Shown: positions 25,965-34,844, counted from the first letter of the stretch. The stretch is 41,241 nt of DNA from an uncultured Pseudomonadota bacterium (GCA_903885195.1 CAISHQ010000050.1:1-41241), one strand, 5' to 3'. Numbers and translations: made by a program. Notes: generated by a model not told the origin, from the sequence alone.

Positions 25965-25994
25965 GTAGTACTCATCGGTGTAGTACTCATCGGT
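25965..25994. repeat. Perfect 15-bp tandem repeat upstream of TonB receptor 1
   Basis: Two adjacent identical copies of GTAGTACTCATCGGT at 25965-25979 and 25980-25994, ending 42 bp before the receptor start codon. GTAGTAC contains the palindrome GTAC. It could be an operator with two half-sites about 1.4 helical turns apart, or a simple slippage duplication. Confidence 0.75.
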
Positions 25995-26036
25995 CGACGA
26001 GACCAACAACGGATCATTGAGGGAGGGGAATTCTCG

Positions 26037-28553
26037 ATGTCTGCACGCACACTGAACAACAAAGTTTCGCTCGCTGTCGCCACGGCGCTACTTGCGCCTT
26101 TGACGCTGTCGGCCTGGGCCCAACAGCCCGCCGACGATGGCTTCGCGCTCGAAGAAATCGTCGTCACGGCACGCAAGGTCGAAGAAAACCTGATGACCGT
26201 GCCGATGGCCATCACCGCGTTCTCGTCCAAGGACATCGAAGCGGCGGGCTTGAAGACGCTCAACGACGTCATGCGCATGACGCCGAGTTTCAACTTCGTC
26301 AACCAGTTCGGTGGCTCGGGCCGCAACGACCGTTCGACGAACTCCCTTGTGTTCCGCGGTCTCTACATCAGCGGCAACGCGGGTCTGAGCGCCGGCGGCC
26401 TGCTGTTCATCGACGGCGCACCGGTGATCGGTGCGCAACCGCCCTCCATGGTCGACATCGACCGCATCGAAGTGCTGAAAGGCCCGCAGAGCGCCTACTT
26501 CGGCCGCTCGGCATTTGCGGGCGCCATCAACTTCATCACCCGCGATCCTTCGCAAGAGTTCAAGGGTCGTATCTCCGCGGAAATCTCCTCCTGGGATTCG
26601 CATGACGCCTCGCTGAGCGTCGAGGGCGGGCTTGGCGAGAACGCCTCGGCTCGCTTGACGCTGCGCAGCTTCGACCGCGGCGGTCAGTACACCAATGCGG
26701 CATTCCCGGCGACTGACAAGCTCGGTGCGCAGAGCACCAAGTCCGCTGCGCTCACGTTGCTGTGGAAGCCGACCGACAGCCTCAGCATCAAGAGTTACAT
26801 CAACGCGTTCAAGGACGACGACGGTCCGCCGGCGCAGCTGGCGCTGAAATCCGAATCCTTCACGGGCCGCGTCGATGCCAACGGCAACTGCGTGCCGTTC
26901 TCGCAAGCGCCGTCCGGCACTGCCGCGCTCGGCCAGGCCGCCAACTCACGCGCCTCGTTCGGCTATGTCTGCGGCACGGTGCCGCGCATTGGCAGCGTCC
27001 AGAAATCCCTCATCTCGGGCGACTGGGATACGAGCCCCGCAGCCACCAGCGCCGCGTTGTTCAATCCGCCGAACCCGGCCTGGAAAATCTTCGATACGTC
27101 GTTCAACACCAGCGGCGGCATGAACCGTGAGGCCTTCCAGGCAGACGTGCGCATCGACTACACCTTCGGCGGCGGCTATACGCTGAGCTCGCTGACGGCG
27201 TCACACCAGGACAAGAGCATGACGCTCATCGACCTGAACTATCGTGCTGCACGTGATCGGATCAATCCGTTCAACGCGTCGCGCCCGACCACCACAGTAC
27301 CCTGGGCCCAGTTCCTGCTGATCTCGCAGGTGAAGGTGCAGGATTGGAGTCAAGAGCTGCGTCTCACCTCGCCGCAGGAACAGGCGCTGCGCTGGACGGT
27401 TGGCGTCAACTATTTTGATGGCAACACGCCGGGCGGTACGGTCTACGGCCTGAGCCCGATCGGTCCGCTGTTCGCAGCAGCGATCACGGAGCAGAACGTC
27501 GAGACCCCGGCAGCCTTCGGTGGCTTCTATTTCGACGTCACAGACAAGATCACCCTGAGCGTCGAAGGTCGATACCAGAAGGACAAGCTCAACCAGATCC
27601 CGAAGGTCGGCACGACCGGCGCCGTGGTCACGGGGCTGGCCGCCACGCCGCTGAATGCGTCGTTCACGAGCTTCTCGCCGCGCGTCTCCCTGGACTACCA
27701 GATCACCGAAGACACGCTGCTCTACGCACTGTTCTCACGTGGCTATCGTCCGGGCGGCTTCAACTCCGGTCTCGTCACCTCTTCGGCGGCGACGATCGAA
27801 GCGCTCAAGGCCGCCGTACCTTCGGCCGGTCTGTCGTTCGAGGAGGAGCAACTCGACAACTACGAGATCGGCGTGAAGTCGACGTTCATGGACGGTCGTG
27901 CTCGTGCCGTGCTGACCTACTACGACTCGACCTGGAAGAACGGCCAGGTGTCGAACTCCGTCCCCGTGGTCGTCGCGGGTACTGCCAACCTCATCCCGCT
28001 CGTCATCAACAACGGCGAGGCGGAACTGAGCGGCGTCGAGTTCGAGGGTCAATTGCAGGTGACGCGTAACCTGAAGTTGTCCGGCACCTTCGCCTACAAC
28101 GACACTGAGATCGTCAGCTACGGCTTGGGTGCCGGCGCTTGCATCGACTGTAGCTACGTGTGGGGTTCCTTTGCCGGCGCAATCGGCAATCAGCTACCCA
28201 CCGTACCAAAGACCACTTGGTCGCTGTCGGCGGAACTCGGTGACAAGTTTGCCAACGGGCTCGACTGGTTCAGCCGTCTCGACATCATGAACCAGGGCTC
28301 GAAGTACACCGACTTCTCCAATGCGGCGGAGATCGAGAGCAAGCAGACGATCAATGCCCGCGTCGGCATCCGCTCGGATGTGTGGACGATCGAACTCTTC
28401 GGCAACAACCTGACCGACAACAACGTGGCTGAAGCCGGCCTCATCGGTGTTGACGCGCTGACGTTCCTGGCGGCACCGCCGAATCGGAACGAACTTCGTG
28501 TCTCGCCGCCGCTGCCCCGCGCCTTCGGCCTGCGCGCAACCTACAGCTTCTGA
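26037..28553 (+). CDS. TonB-dependent outer-membrane receptor, copy 1
   Basis: An 838-residue receptor. Signal peptide to about 28 (LSAWA|QQ), a TonB-box-like segment EEIVVTARK, the plug domain (VPMAITAFSSKDIEAAGL, VFRGLYISGN, IDRIEVLKGPQSAYFGRSAFAGAINF), then the 22-strand barrel ending in the aromatic terminus RATYSF. Full family length. It imports a scarce or large substrate across the outer membrane using TonB energy. The substrate cannot be inferred, but the enzyme neighbours point to a carbon source rather than iron. A long region has CIDC and paired Cys (GNCVPF to YVCG) in predicted external loops. A strong GGGAGGGG ribosome site precedes the ATG, and a terminator follows at 28585. A very similar receptor lies directly downstream. 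Confidence 0.94.
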   Translation: MSARTLNNKVSLAVATALLAPLTLSAWAQQPADDGFALEEIVVTARKVEENLMTVPMAITAFSSKDIEAAGLKTLNDVMRMTPSFNFVNQFGGSGRNDRSTNSLVFRGLYISGNAGLSAGGLLFIDGAPVIGAQPPSMVDIDRIEVLKGPQSAYFGRSAFAGAINFITRDPSQEFKGRISAEISSWDSHDASLSVEGGLGENASARLTLRSFDRGGQYTNAAFPATDKLGAQSTKSAALTLLWKPTDSLSIKSYINAFKDDDGPPAQLALKSESFTGRVDANGNCVPFSQAPSGTAALGQAANSRASFGYVCGTVPRIGSVQKSLISGDWDTSPAATSAALFNPPNPAWKIFDTSFNTSGGMNREAFQADVRIDYTFGGGYTLSSLTASHQDKSMTLIDLNYRAARDRINPFNASRPTTTVPWAQFLLISQVKVQDWSQELRLTSPQEQALRWTVGVNYFDGNTPGGTVYGLSPIGPLFAAAITEQNVETPAAFGGFYFDVTDKITLSVEGRYQKDKLNQIPKVGTTGAVVTGLAATPLNASFTSFSPRVSLDYQITEDTLLYALFSRGYRPGGFNSGLVTSSAATIEALKAAVPSAGLSFEEEQLDNYEIGVKSTFMDGRARAVLTYYDSTWKNGQVSNSVPVVVAGTANLIPLVINNGEAELSGVEFEGQLQVTRNLKLSGTFAYNDTEIVSYGLGAGACIDCSYVWGSFAGAIGNQLPTVPKTTWSLSAELGDKFANGLDWFSRLDIMNQGSKYTDFSNAAEIESKQTINARVGIRSDVWTIELFGNNLTDNNVAEAGLIGVDALTFLAAPPNRNELRVSPPLPRAFGLRATYSF

Positions 28554-28584
28554 TCCGCGATACGGTCTGATCTGTAACACCGTT

Positions 28585-28619
28585 GGGGGCCGGGTAATCT
28601 ACCCGGCCCCCTTTTTTTT
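28585..28619 (+). terminator. Rho-independent terminator after TonB receptor 1
   Basis: A perfect 11-bp GC-rich stem (GGGGGCCGGGT, 5-nt loop AATCT, ACCCGGCCCCC) followed by eight T residues, 31 bp after the receptor stop. It isolates transcription of receptor 1 from receptor 2. Confidence 0.93.
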
Positions 28620-28774
28620 CCTAGCCTGAGCCCCGGCCCCACCCCACGACACCGCCCGTCTGTTCACCCTGCGAATGGACGATGCTTTTTTGTGTACCGG
28701 AGCCGTTTTCCTCCGTAGCCTCAGCGCTGCATCACCCGTCTATACGGGACAACAACAAACGCTCAGGGGGCTTA

Positions 28775-31282
28775 ATGTCAGCATCGTCCGCGCGCCGCGT
28801 TACCAGCGCCATCCTTGCCATCCTCGCTGCACCGTCCGCGGTGCTGTCACCCGCGCAAAATGCGGGCGGTGACGGCGCGATCAGCCTCGAGGAAATCGTC
28901 GTCACGGCACGCAAGGTCGAAGAAAACCTTATGGATGTGCCCATCGCCATCACAGCGTTTTCATCGGCCGAAATCGAGTCGGCGGGCATCAAGCAGCTCG
29001 GCGATGTGATGCTCATGACGCCGGGCTTCAACTTCGTCAACCAGCAAGGCAGTTCGGGCCGCAACGATCGCTCGGCCAGCTCGCTGGTGTTTCGCGGCCT
29101 GTATCTAAACCTCAACACCGGCCTAAACGCGGGTGGCAACCTATTCATCGACGGCGCTCCCGTACTCGGCGCGCAGCCGCCGGCCATCGTCGACGTGGAA
29201 CGCATTGAAGTGTTGAAGGGCCCGCAGAGCGCCTACTTCGGCCGCTCCACCTTCGCGGGTGCCATCAATTTCGTGACCCGCGAGCCCGGGCAAGACGTCA
29301 AAGGCAAGGTCATCGCTGAAGTGAGCTCCTGGTCTTCGTACGACGTCAGCGGCAGTTTCGAAGGTGGACTCACAGACAGCATCACCGGTCGCGTGACGGT
29401 GCGCGACTTCAAGCGCGGCGGCCAGTACACCAACTTCACCGACTCGAGCGGCAAGAAGCTCGGTGAACAAACGACCCAATCGTTTTCTGCAGCGCTCGTC
29501 TTCAAGCCCTCCGACTCGCTGAAGATCAAGGCCTACGTCAACGTATTCCGCGATGACGACGGCCCGCCGGCTCAAGGTGCCTTGAAGTCCGACTCCTTCA
29601 CCGGTCGCGTCACCGCCGATGGCACCTGCGTGCCGTTCTCGCAAGCGCCGGCGGGCACCGCGGCTCTGGGGCAAGCGGCGAACTCCCGCGCTTCGTTCGG
29701 CTACGTTTGCGGCGAAGTGCCCACCATGGCCGCCATTCCTCGCAGCATCATTTCGGGTGACTACGACACCTCGAACCCGAACACCTACAAGGCGTTGTTC
29801 GAGCCGAATCCGCTTTGGACGCGATTCGAGACGAGCTTCAATCAGGACGGGGGCATCAAGCGTGAGGCGCTGCAGGCTGACCTGCGCGTCGACTACGACT
29901 TCGCCGGTGGCTACTCGCTGTCGTCGCTGACAGCAGCCCACCAGGATAAGACGATGACGCTCATCGATCTCAACTATCGCAACGGCAAGGACCGGGTGAA
30001 TCCGTTCTACGCCACGCGACCGACGACGACCGTGCCCTGGCTGCAGGCACTTCTGGTCTCGCAAGGCAAGTTCCGCGATTGGAGTCAGGAACTGCGCTTG
30101 ACCTCACCCCAAGAGCAAAGATTGCGCTGGGTGGTCGGCGGCAATTACTTCTCCGGCATGAGCCCGGGCGGCACGGTGTACGGCCTGCTGCCGAGCGGTC
30201 CGTCGTTCACGGCGTCCATCACCCGACAGGAGGTGACGACGCCCGCCGTGTTTGGCGCGGCTTACTACGATCTGACCGATCAGCTGACCGTGAGCGTCGA
30301 GGGTCGTTATCAGTGGGACAAGATCGAGCAGACCCCGCTCGTCGCGCCGCCGGGCGTTGCGACCACGGGTGTCGCCGCCGAAACGCTCTCGGAGACATTC
30401 ACGAGCTTCTCGCCGCGTATCTCGGTCGACTACCAGATCACCGATGACACGCTGATCTACGGCCTGTTCTCCCGCGGCTTCCGCCCGGGTGGCTTCAACG
30501 CAGCCCTCAAGACCTCGCCACCGGCTCTGGTGGCTGCGCTGCTGTCGGTCGTGCCCACGGCAAGCCTCGCGTTCGAGCAGGAGCAGCTCGACAATTACGA
30601 AGTGGGCATCAAGTCGACCTTCCTCGATGGTCGGGCGCGCGCCATCCTGACCTTCTACAAGAACGACTGGATCGATGGGCAGGTGGGCTCGACCGTGGCA
30701 CTGCCCGGCTTCACCAACCTGATCACCATCACCGTCAATAACGGCGAAGCCAAGCTCGAGGGCATGGAGTTCGAGGGCCAATTCCAGGCCACCCGCAACC
30801 TCAAACTCTCGGGAACCTTTGCCTACAACAAGTCGGAGCTCGTCAGCTACGGCGTGGGTTCGAGCGGCAACTGCGCCGACTGCAATCTCGTCTACGGCAG
30901 CTTTGGCGGGGCCATCGGCAATCGCCTGCCGACCACGCCGAAGATCACCTACTCGCTGACCGCCGAGTATTCACGTCCTTTCAGTGACTCGCTCGATTGG
31001 TACACGCGCGTCGATCTGATGCATCAGGGCGAGAAGTACACCGACTTCTCGAACGTGGCCTGGGTCGGTTCGTCCGATAACGTGAATGCGCGCATTGGCC
31101 TGCGCTCGGAGAAGATGACCTTCGAAATCTTTGGCACCAATATCACCGACAACAAAGTGATGACCTCGGCGCTGCTTGGCATCGACGCCTTCACCTTCCT
31201 CGTGCCGCCCAACAAGAACGAAGTGCGCTTCTCGCCGCCGCTGCCGCAAGCTTGGGGCGCGCGACTCAGCTACAAGTTCTAA
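28775..31282 (+). CDS. TonB-dependent outer-membrane receptor, copy 2
   Basis: An 835-residue receptor from the ATG at 28775, chosen over an in-frame start at 28682 because AGGGGG precedes it and the signal peptide (SAILAILAAPSAVLSPA) follows at once. It is closely similar to copy 1 along its whole length: LEEIVVTARKVEENLMDVPIAITAF, VERIEVLKGPQSAYFGRSTFAGAINF, the YQITDDTLIYGLFSRGFRPGGFN strand and the end RLSYKF. The Cys-containing loops are also kept (GTCVPF to YVCG, NCADC). Some DNA stretches of about 40 bp are almost identical between the copies, so duplication is fairly recent or gene conversion acts. It has its own terminator. Divergence in loops could give different ligand preference (inference). 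Confidence 0.94.
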   Translation: MSASSARRVTSAILAILAAPSAVLSPAQNAGGDGAISLEEIVVTARKVEENLMDVPIAITAFSSAEIESAGIKQLGDVMLMTPGFNFVNQQGSSGRNDRSASSLVFRGLYLNLNTGLNAGGNLFIDGAPVLGAQPPAIVDVERIEVLKGPQSAYFGRSTFAGAINFVTREPGQDVKGKVIAEVSSWSSYDVSGSFEGGLTDSITGRVTVRDFKRGGQYTNFTDSSGKKLGEQTTQSFSAALVFKPSDSLKIKAYVNVFRDDDGPPAQGALKSDSFTGRVTADGTCVPFSQAPAGTAALGQAANSRASFGYVCGEVPTMAAIPRSIISGDYDTSNPNTYKALFEPNPLWTRFETSFNQDGGIKREALQADLRVDYDFAGGYSLSSLTAAHQDKTMTLIDLNYRNGKDRVNPFYATRPTTTVPWLQALLVSQGKFRDWSQELRLTSPQEQRLRWVVGGNYFSGMSPGGTVYGLLPSGPSFTASITRQEVTTPAVFGAAYYDLTDQLTVSVEGRYQWDKIEQTPLVAPPGVATTGVAAETLSETFTSFSPRISVDYQITDDTLIYGLFSRGFRPGGFNAALKTSPPALVAALLSVVPTASLAFEQEQLDNYEVGIKSTFLDGRARAILTFYKNDWIDGQVGSTVALPGFTNLITITVNNGEAKLEGMEFEGQFQATRNLKLSGTFAYNKSELVSYGVGSSGNCADCNLVYGSFGGAIGNRLPTTPKITYSLTAEYSRPFSDSLDWYTRVDLMHQGEKYTDFSNVAWVGSSDNVNARIGLRSEKMTFEIFGTNITDNKVMTSALLGIDAFTFLVPPNKNEVRFSPPLPQAWGARLSYKF

Positions 31283-31310
31283 GTACACGCTCCAAGAAAG
31301 AGCAGATCAT

Positions 31311-31772
31311 TCAATTGGGGCCGGATGCTTGCATCCGGCCCTTTTTTTTGCGGAAGTGCACAATGAACAGAACGATCGCCGCAAGCCCAATGATCCAGTG
31401 CGCGAGCGACGTCCACGACCGCCAGCGATCACTGCCGATGTAGTACAGAGCACAGCCCGTGATCGTGAGCCACACGAGCACGCCGAACAGCGTGCCGCCG
31501 GTGGGCCGGCGCTGTCGCGCGCGCCAGCCGCGCACGATGTGATCCGACCACAGCGCTCCAAACATCCACACGGCAGCAAACGAAAACACCGCGTGACCGA
31601 TCAACCACCAGCGTTGTTGCGGGTGGGGACCGTCGAAGCCGAACTGATCCACGACGCGAATGAAGTAGTGGAAGATCAGCCATACACCGCCGGTCACCCA
31701 AGTGCCGATGGCCAGCGCGTGCAGCAGGCGCCGACGTCCGGGCGGCAAGACTCCTGTCCGAACACTGTTCAC
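31311..31772 (-). CDS. 4-TM inner-membrane protein, possible cytochrome b-like (DUF4405-like) partner of ApbE
   Basis: A 153-residue membrane protein with four hydrophobic segments near residues 17-40, 51-76, 91-113 and 121-145. Histidines lie in or beside helices: LLHALAIG, FHYF, IGHAVFSF, SDHIV, LAHWIIG and VHF. That pattern resembles small cytochrome b-like membrane proteins (DUF4405 and relatives), which occur with ApbE and FMN-binding proteins in flavin-based extracytosolic electron transfer. Haem binding is inferred, not shown. The GTG start overlaps the ApbE stop (GTGA), so it is translated together with ApbE. The last twelve codons lie inside the terminator hairpin of TonB receptor 2, on the opposite strand. 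Confidence 0.75.
   Translation of the reverse strand: MNSVRTGVLPPGRRRLLHALAIGTWVTGGVWLIFHYFIRVVDQFGFDGPHPQQRWWLIGHAVFSFAAVWMFGALWSDHIVRGWRARQRRPTGGTLFGVLVWLTITGCALYYIGSDRWRSWTSLAHWIIGLAAIVLFIVHFRKKKGRMQASGPN
31317..31349 (+). terminator. Rho-independent terminator after TonB receptor 2
   Basis: An inverted repeat GGGCCGGAT, loop GCTTGC, ATCCGGCCC followed by eight T residues, 35 bp after the receptor stop. The reverse strand of the same hairpin encodes the C-terminus of the 4-TM protein. Confidence 0.92.
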
Positions 31773-32659
31773 CGCTTCTCGCCTCCGAGGATCTTCCAGC
31801 CACTGACGGGTGCGTAGAGATACGCGGTCGCATCGCAGGCAGCAAGCACGGTCTCGAGGTTCGACCCCTCCGCGAGCACGACCTTGGTCAGTCCGTCGGC
31901 CACCATGCAGGTGGGAGCTACCACGCTGACGAACCGTCCGGACACCACGGCCCGATGGTCACTGCCCGTGAAATGCACTGCCTGCGGCGCATCGGTCGCG
32001 CTGCTCGCGAGACTCGCCTCCCGCAGTTCGATCACGGGGTGCGTGCTCTCCGGGTGTCCGGGAACACGCAGGGACACAGCCTGGATGTCAGGCCCCGACA
32101 CCCGCAGATCGCCCCCCGCATTGACCTGACCGCTGGCCGCGGACGGCAACTGCAAGGCCTCGATCGCCCTGTCGACCGCATACCCCTTGGCAATGCCGCC
32201 GAGATCGATCCACACCGAGCGTCGCGACACCACACGGTTGTCCGGGAGCAACTCAACGTCCGCCCATCGCGCGCGCGGATCCGGATTGCCGGTACCGGAC
32301 GCCGGCGCGGGCAACCCGCCCTCTCTCACCAGCGCGGGTGCAACGGTCACATCGAAGCTACCCCCTGACAAACGATACAGACGGTCGGCGCACTGCAGCA
32401 CGGCCATCGTGTCGGCGCACACTTCGACCGCCACCCCCACAGGGGCGGCATGTAGGCGTGCAAGGTCGCTGTCCCCGCTATGAAAGCTCATGACCGCATC
32501 GACCCGGGCGATCGCAGCGAACGCCCGCTCCAGGGCAGACTCGGCCTCGACCTCCGGCAGACCCGCAACCCCGACGGTGACGTAGGTGCCAAGACCAGGC
32601 CGGGTCTGCTGCAGCACCGGCTGCGGCACCGGCGACGAATGACCGTTCTCTGAACGCAT
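31769..32659 (-). CDS. apbE: FAD:protein FMN transferase (ApbE)
   Basis: A 296-residue ApbE-family enzyme that transfers FMN from FAD to a Thr/Ser of target proteins. Visible blocks are MSFHSGDSDLARLH (57-70), GGIAKGYAVD (154-163), NAGGDLRVSGP (180-190) and VVAPTCMVADGLTKV (246-260). The ATG at 32659 is fixed by a textbook ribosome site (AAGGGAG). The frame stays open far upstream, but that part is only the reverse of another gene. No signal peptide or lipobox is present, unlike many Gram-negative ApbE proteins, so it may act in the cytoplasm. A likely target is the FMN-binding protein at 34317-34835, which has an SGST motif. It is co-expressed with the 4-TM protein. Confidence 0.93.
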   Translation of the reverse strand: MRSENGHSSPVPQPVLQQTRPGLGTYVTVGVAGLPEVEAESALERAFAAIARVDAVMSFHSGDSDLARLHAAPVGVAVEVCADTMAVLQCADRLYRLSGGSFDVTVAPALVREGGLPAPASGTGNPDPRARWADVELLPDNRVVSRRSVWIDLGGIAKGYAVDRAIEALQLPSAASGQVNAGGDLRVSGPDIQAVSLRVPGHPESTHPVIELREASLASSATDAPQAVHFTGSDHRAVVSGRFVSVVAPTCMVADGLTKVVLAEGSNLETVLAACDATAYLYAPVSGWKILGGEKR

Positions 32660-32668
32660 GAAACTCCC

Positions 32669-32697
32669 TTGTTCACTGGGGCGTTGGGGATGATATC
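32669..32697 (+). promoter_or_regulatory. Possible sigma70-type promoter in the apbE/small-protein divergent gap
   Basis: TTGTTC at 32669-32674 and GATATC at 32692-32697 are separated by 17 bp, in the 66-bp gap between divergent genes and 28 bp before the start of the small-protein gene. Each hexamer matches the consensus only in part, so this is tentative. Confidence 0.25.
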
Positions 32698-32725
32698 GTC
32701 GGTCTGTTCTGCAGGAGGTTAGCCC

Positions 32726-33061
32726 ATGGCCATCGACAAGAACCGTCCCACCTACGCCGTCGAGGCGATTCCGTCCGACATCACCAATAGCGTGTTCCTC
32801 GGCAACCCTGCCGTAGACAACCTGCTGTCCTGTGTGATCGCCATGAACGCCGAAATGTGGGCGACCAAACGCCGCATGAAGGTGCTTGAATCCTTGCTCG
32901 CCAAGAAAGGCATCACGCAAGAAATGATCGAAGGCTACGTGCCTACCGCTGCGGAAACCGCAGAATGGGAAAAGGAGCGCGATCGCTTCATCGAACTCGC
33001 GATGGGACCGCTCGCCAACGATGGCTTCCGTACCATCGGCACGGGCTTTCCGAAGCGCTGA
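32726..33061 (+). CDS. Small helical protein paired with methyltransferase, copy 1
   Basis: A 111-residue leaderless protein of no family I recognise. It is mostly helical and charged (LLSCVIAMNAEMWATKRRMKVLESLLAKKG, then MIEGYVPTAAETAEWEKERDRFIELAMGPL). A perfect AGGAGG ribosome site precedes the ATG. It sits 24 bp before a methyltransferase gene. A similar-sized protein with a matching pattern (LL, E, RxR, ExL, G, ExYxP, PL spacing) stands directly before the second methyltransferase at 36936-37286, so the pair is probably a conserved two-gene unit. It may be a partner subunit or chaperone for the methyltransferase (inference). Confidence 0.8.
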   Translation: MAIDKNRPTYAVEAIPSDITNSVFLGNPAVDNLLSCVIAMNAEMWATKRRMKVLESLLAKKGITQEMIEGYVPTAAETAEWEKERDRFIELAMGPLANDGFRTIGTGFPKR

Positions 33062-33085
33062 AGGCGCGCACTCCGGGGGTGATCC

Positions 33086-34288
33086 ATGATCGGTCGTCGT
33101 GAACTGTTTGGCGCCACCGCTGGCGCGTTGGTGATGGCGCAGACGCTCAAGGCCGATGCCGCCGTCGCCGCCGAAAAACTCAAGTCCTACACCGCCGCGC
33201 CGAAGGGATCGTACCTGCCGCGCGGGACCGATGGACGCTTGGCGCGCCTCGCGACTCTCGATCTCGAGAGCCATCAGGATTTCACTCTCGGCTTTCGCTT
33301 GATGCACAGCAAGGCTCTGCGTGCCGCATCGGCCGCGGCCTTCGAGCGTGTGCTCGAGCGCGAAGGTATTGATCCGCTGACGCCGCTCACCGGCGAGCAG
33401 GTCCGTCAACTCGTCGAAACCGAACCCGGCATCAATATCGCCTCGCGTGCCTGGCTGGCCAACCAGCAGGTCACCTGGAAGACGCTGCGCGATCACTTCC
33501 ACGCCAATGCGGACGCCTATCTCTCAGAGATGGAAGCCGCGGACAAATCCGGTCCCGGCACACTCGCGCTCGCGCCGAACCTCGACATCCCGACCTACGC
33601 GCGGCACGAAATCCACATTCAGCCGGGTGGCTACGTCGGCGACCCGTTCGCCGGCCACATCTACCACTACGGCACCAACAGTTTTTATATCAGCGTCATC
33701 GGTCACAACGAACAGGACCAGGTGCATAAGGGCTCCGCGGCGCGTTTGCCGCTGCCCGAAGACGGCAAGGTCAAGCGTATCCTCGACATGGGCTGCGGCA
33801 TCGGCCAGATGTCGGTCGCGCTGAAGGAGCGCTTCCCGGACGCCGAAGTCTGGGGCATCGACGTCGGTGGACCGATGGTGCGCTACGCGCACATGCGCGC
33901 CCGTCGGCTCGGTGTCGAGGTGAATTTCGCGCAGCGCCTCGCGGAGCTCAGCGGTTTCCCGGACAACTACTTCGATCTCGTCACGAGCTACATCATGCAT
34001 CACGAGTTGCCGGGCGAGATCACCAAGAAGGTGATCGACGAAGCGCGCCGCGTGACGCGACCGGGCGGCGTCTACTACCCGATCGACTTCAACTCGGGCG
34101 GCACCAAGATGCCGGCGCGCATGATGTACAGCCGATGGTACGACCACCGCTGGAACAACGAAGTGTGGAGCTTCGAATATCACGCGCTGAATTTCACTAA
34201 CGAAATCGGTGCGCGAGGCTTCAACGTAGTTAAGAACGCGAAGCCTGCCCTGCCCGGGTTCGGCGTGCGGCACAGCATCAAGGTGTGA
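33086..34288 (+). CDS. Class I SAM-dependent methyltransferase with a Tat-like signal, copy 1
   Basis: A 400-residue protein. Residues 1-29 look like a Tat signal (GRRELFGATAGALVMAQTL, possible cleavage after ADA or AVA). An N-terminal helical region follows, then a short HIQPGGYVGD block near 177-186 and a Rossmann methyltransferase domain. SAM motif I is RILDMGCGIGQ (231-241), then VWGIDVGGPMVRYA, FPDNYFDLVTSYIMHHEL and EARRVTRPGGVYYPIDF. A methyltransferase with an export signal is unusual because SAM is not expected in the periplasm. It is paired with a small protein upstream and followed by the FMN-binding protein gene (28 bp). A paralog without the signal lies at 35788-36939. Substrate unknown. 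Confidence 0.87.
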   Translation: MIGRRELFGATAGALVMAQTLKADAAVAAEKLKSYTAAPKGSYLPRGTDGRLARLATLDLESHQDFTLGFRLMHSKALRAASAAAFERVLEREGIDPLTPLTGEQVRQLVETEPGINIASRAWLANQQVTWKTLRDHFHANADAYLSEMEAADKSGPGTLALAPNLDIPTYARHEIHIQPGGYVGDPFAGHIYHYGTNSFYISVIGHNEQDQVHKGSAARLPLPEDGKVKRILDMGCGIGQMSVALKERFPDAEVWGIDVGGPMVRYAHMRARRLGVEVNFAQRLAELSGFPDNYFDLVTSYIMHHELPGEITKKVIDEARRVTRPGGVYYPIDFNSGGTKMPARMMYSRWYDHRWNNEVWSFEYHALNFTNEIGARGFNVVKNAKPALPGFGVRHSIKV

Positions 34289-34316
34289 CGGCGGCGCAGC
34301 GCGCCGTGACGCCCTG

Positions 34317-34835
34317 ATGCATCACCGCCTTCTTCTCGTCCCGGCCATGGCCATCGTGGCGGCGCAGTACGCTCCCGCCTACGAGTTACAGACCCTCGAA
34401 GAAGCGCAGCAGCGTCTGTATCCGAACGCAAAGCTCACGCCATTCGAATTCAAGCTCGCCCCAGAGCAGTTCACACAGCTCAAGTTCGAATACAAAGTTC
34501 CGGCGTTTCGCCCGCTGTTTCGCGGCTGGAAAGTCGAAGGCGGTGGCTGGCTGTACATCGACCAGGTTTATGGTCTCAACGATATCGTCACCTATCTCGT
34601 AGCCATCGGCGCTGATGGCAAATGCCGCGGCATCGAGGTGTTGACCTGCGCCGATGGTTATTGCGACTTATATACCCCGCAATGGCGCAACACGCTCGTG
34701 GGACTCGAGCATGGCCGATGGGATCCGACCCGAACCGTGCCAATGGTCTCCGGGTCCACGCTGTCGGCGACCCATGTCGCAGAAGGCGTCAAAAAAATGC
34801 TCGCCGTTCACGCGCGCTATCGCCCACAACCCTAG
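34317..34835 (+). CDS. Secreted FMN-binding-domain protein with SGST flavinylation motif
   Basis: A 172-residue protein with a Sec signal peptide (LLLVPAMAIVAAQYAPA) and a body of FMN-binding type (PF04205-like, as in NqrC/RnfG). After the segment YLVAIGADGKCRGIEVLTC comes MVSGSTLSATHVAEGVKKML. This matches the SGATxTS flavinylation motif, with Thr148 in the position that carries the phosphoester-linked FMN. ApbE is encoded 1.7 kb away across a divergent promoter. It probably acts as a periplasmic flavin electron carrier between the membrane protein and an exported reductase such as 38777-40303 (inference). Domain assignment rests mainly on this motif and context. Two nearby Cys (LTCADGYC) may form a disulfide. 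Confidence 0.78.
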   Translation: MHHRLLLVPAMAIVAAQYAPAYELQTLEEAQQRLYPNAKLTPFEFKLAPEQFTQLKFEYKVPAFRPLFRGWKVEGGGWLYIDQVYGLNDIVTYLVAIGADGKCRGIEVLTCADGYCDLYTPQWRNTLVGLEHGRWDPTRTVPMVSGSTLSATHVAEGVKKMLAVHARYRPQP

Positions 34836-34844
34836 GTCACCTCC

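Noticed and set aside
32660-33502. Upstream extension of the ApbE frame
   Set aside because: It lies opposite the small-protein and methyltransferase genes and has no signal peptide. The ATG at 32659 has a strong ribosome site.
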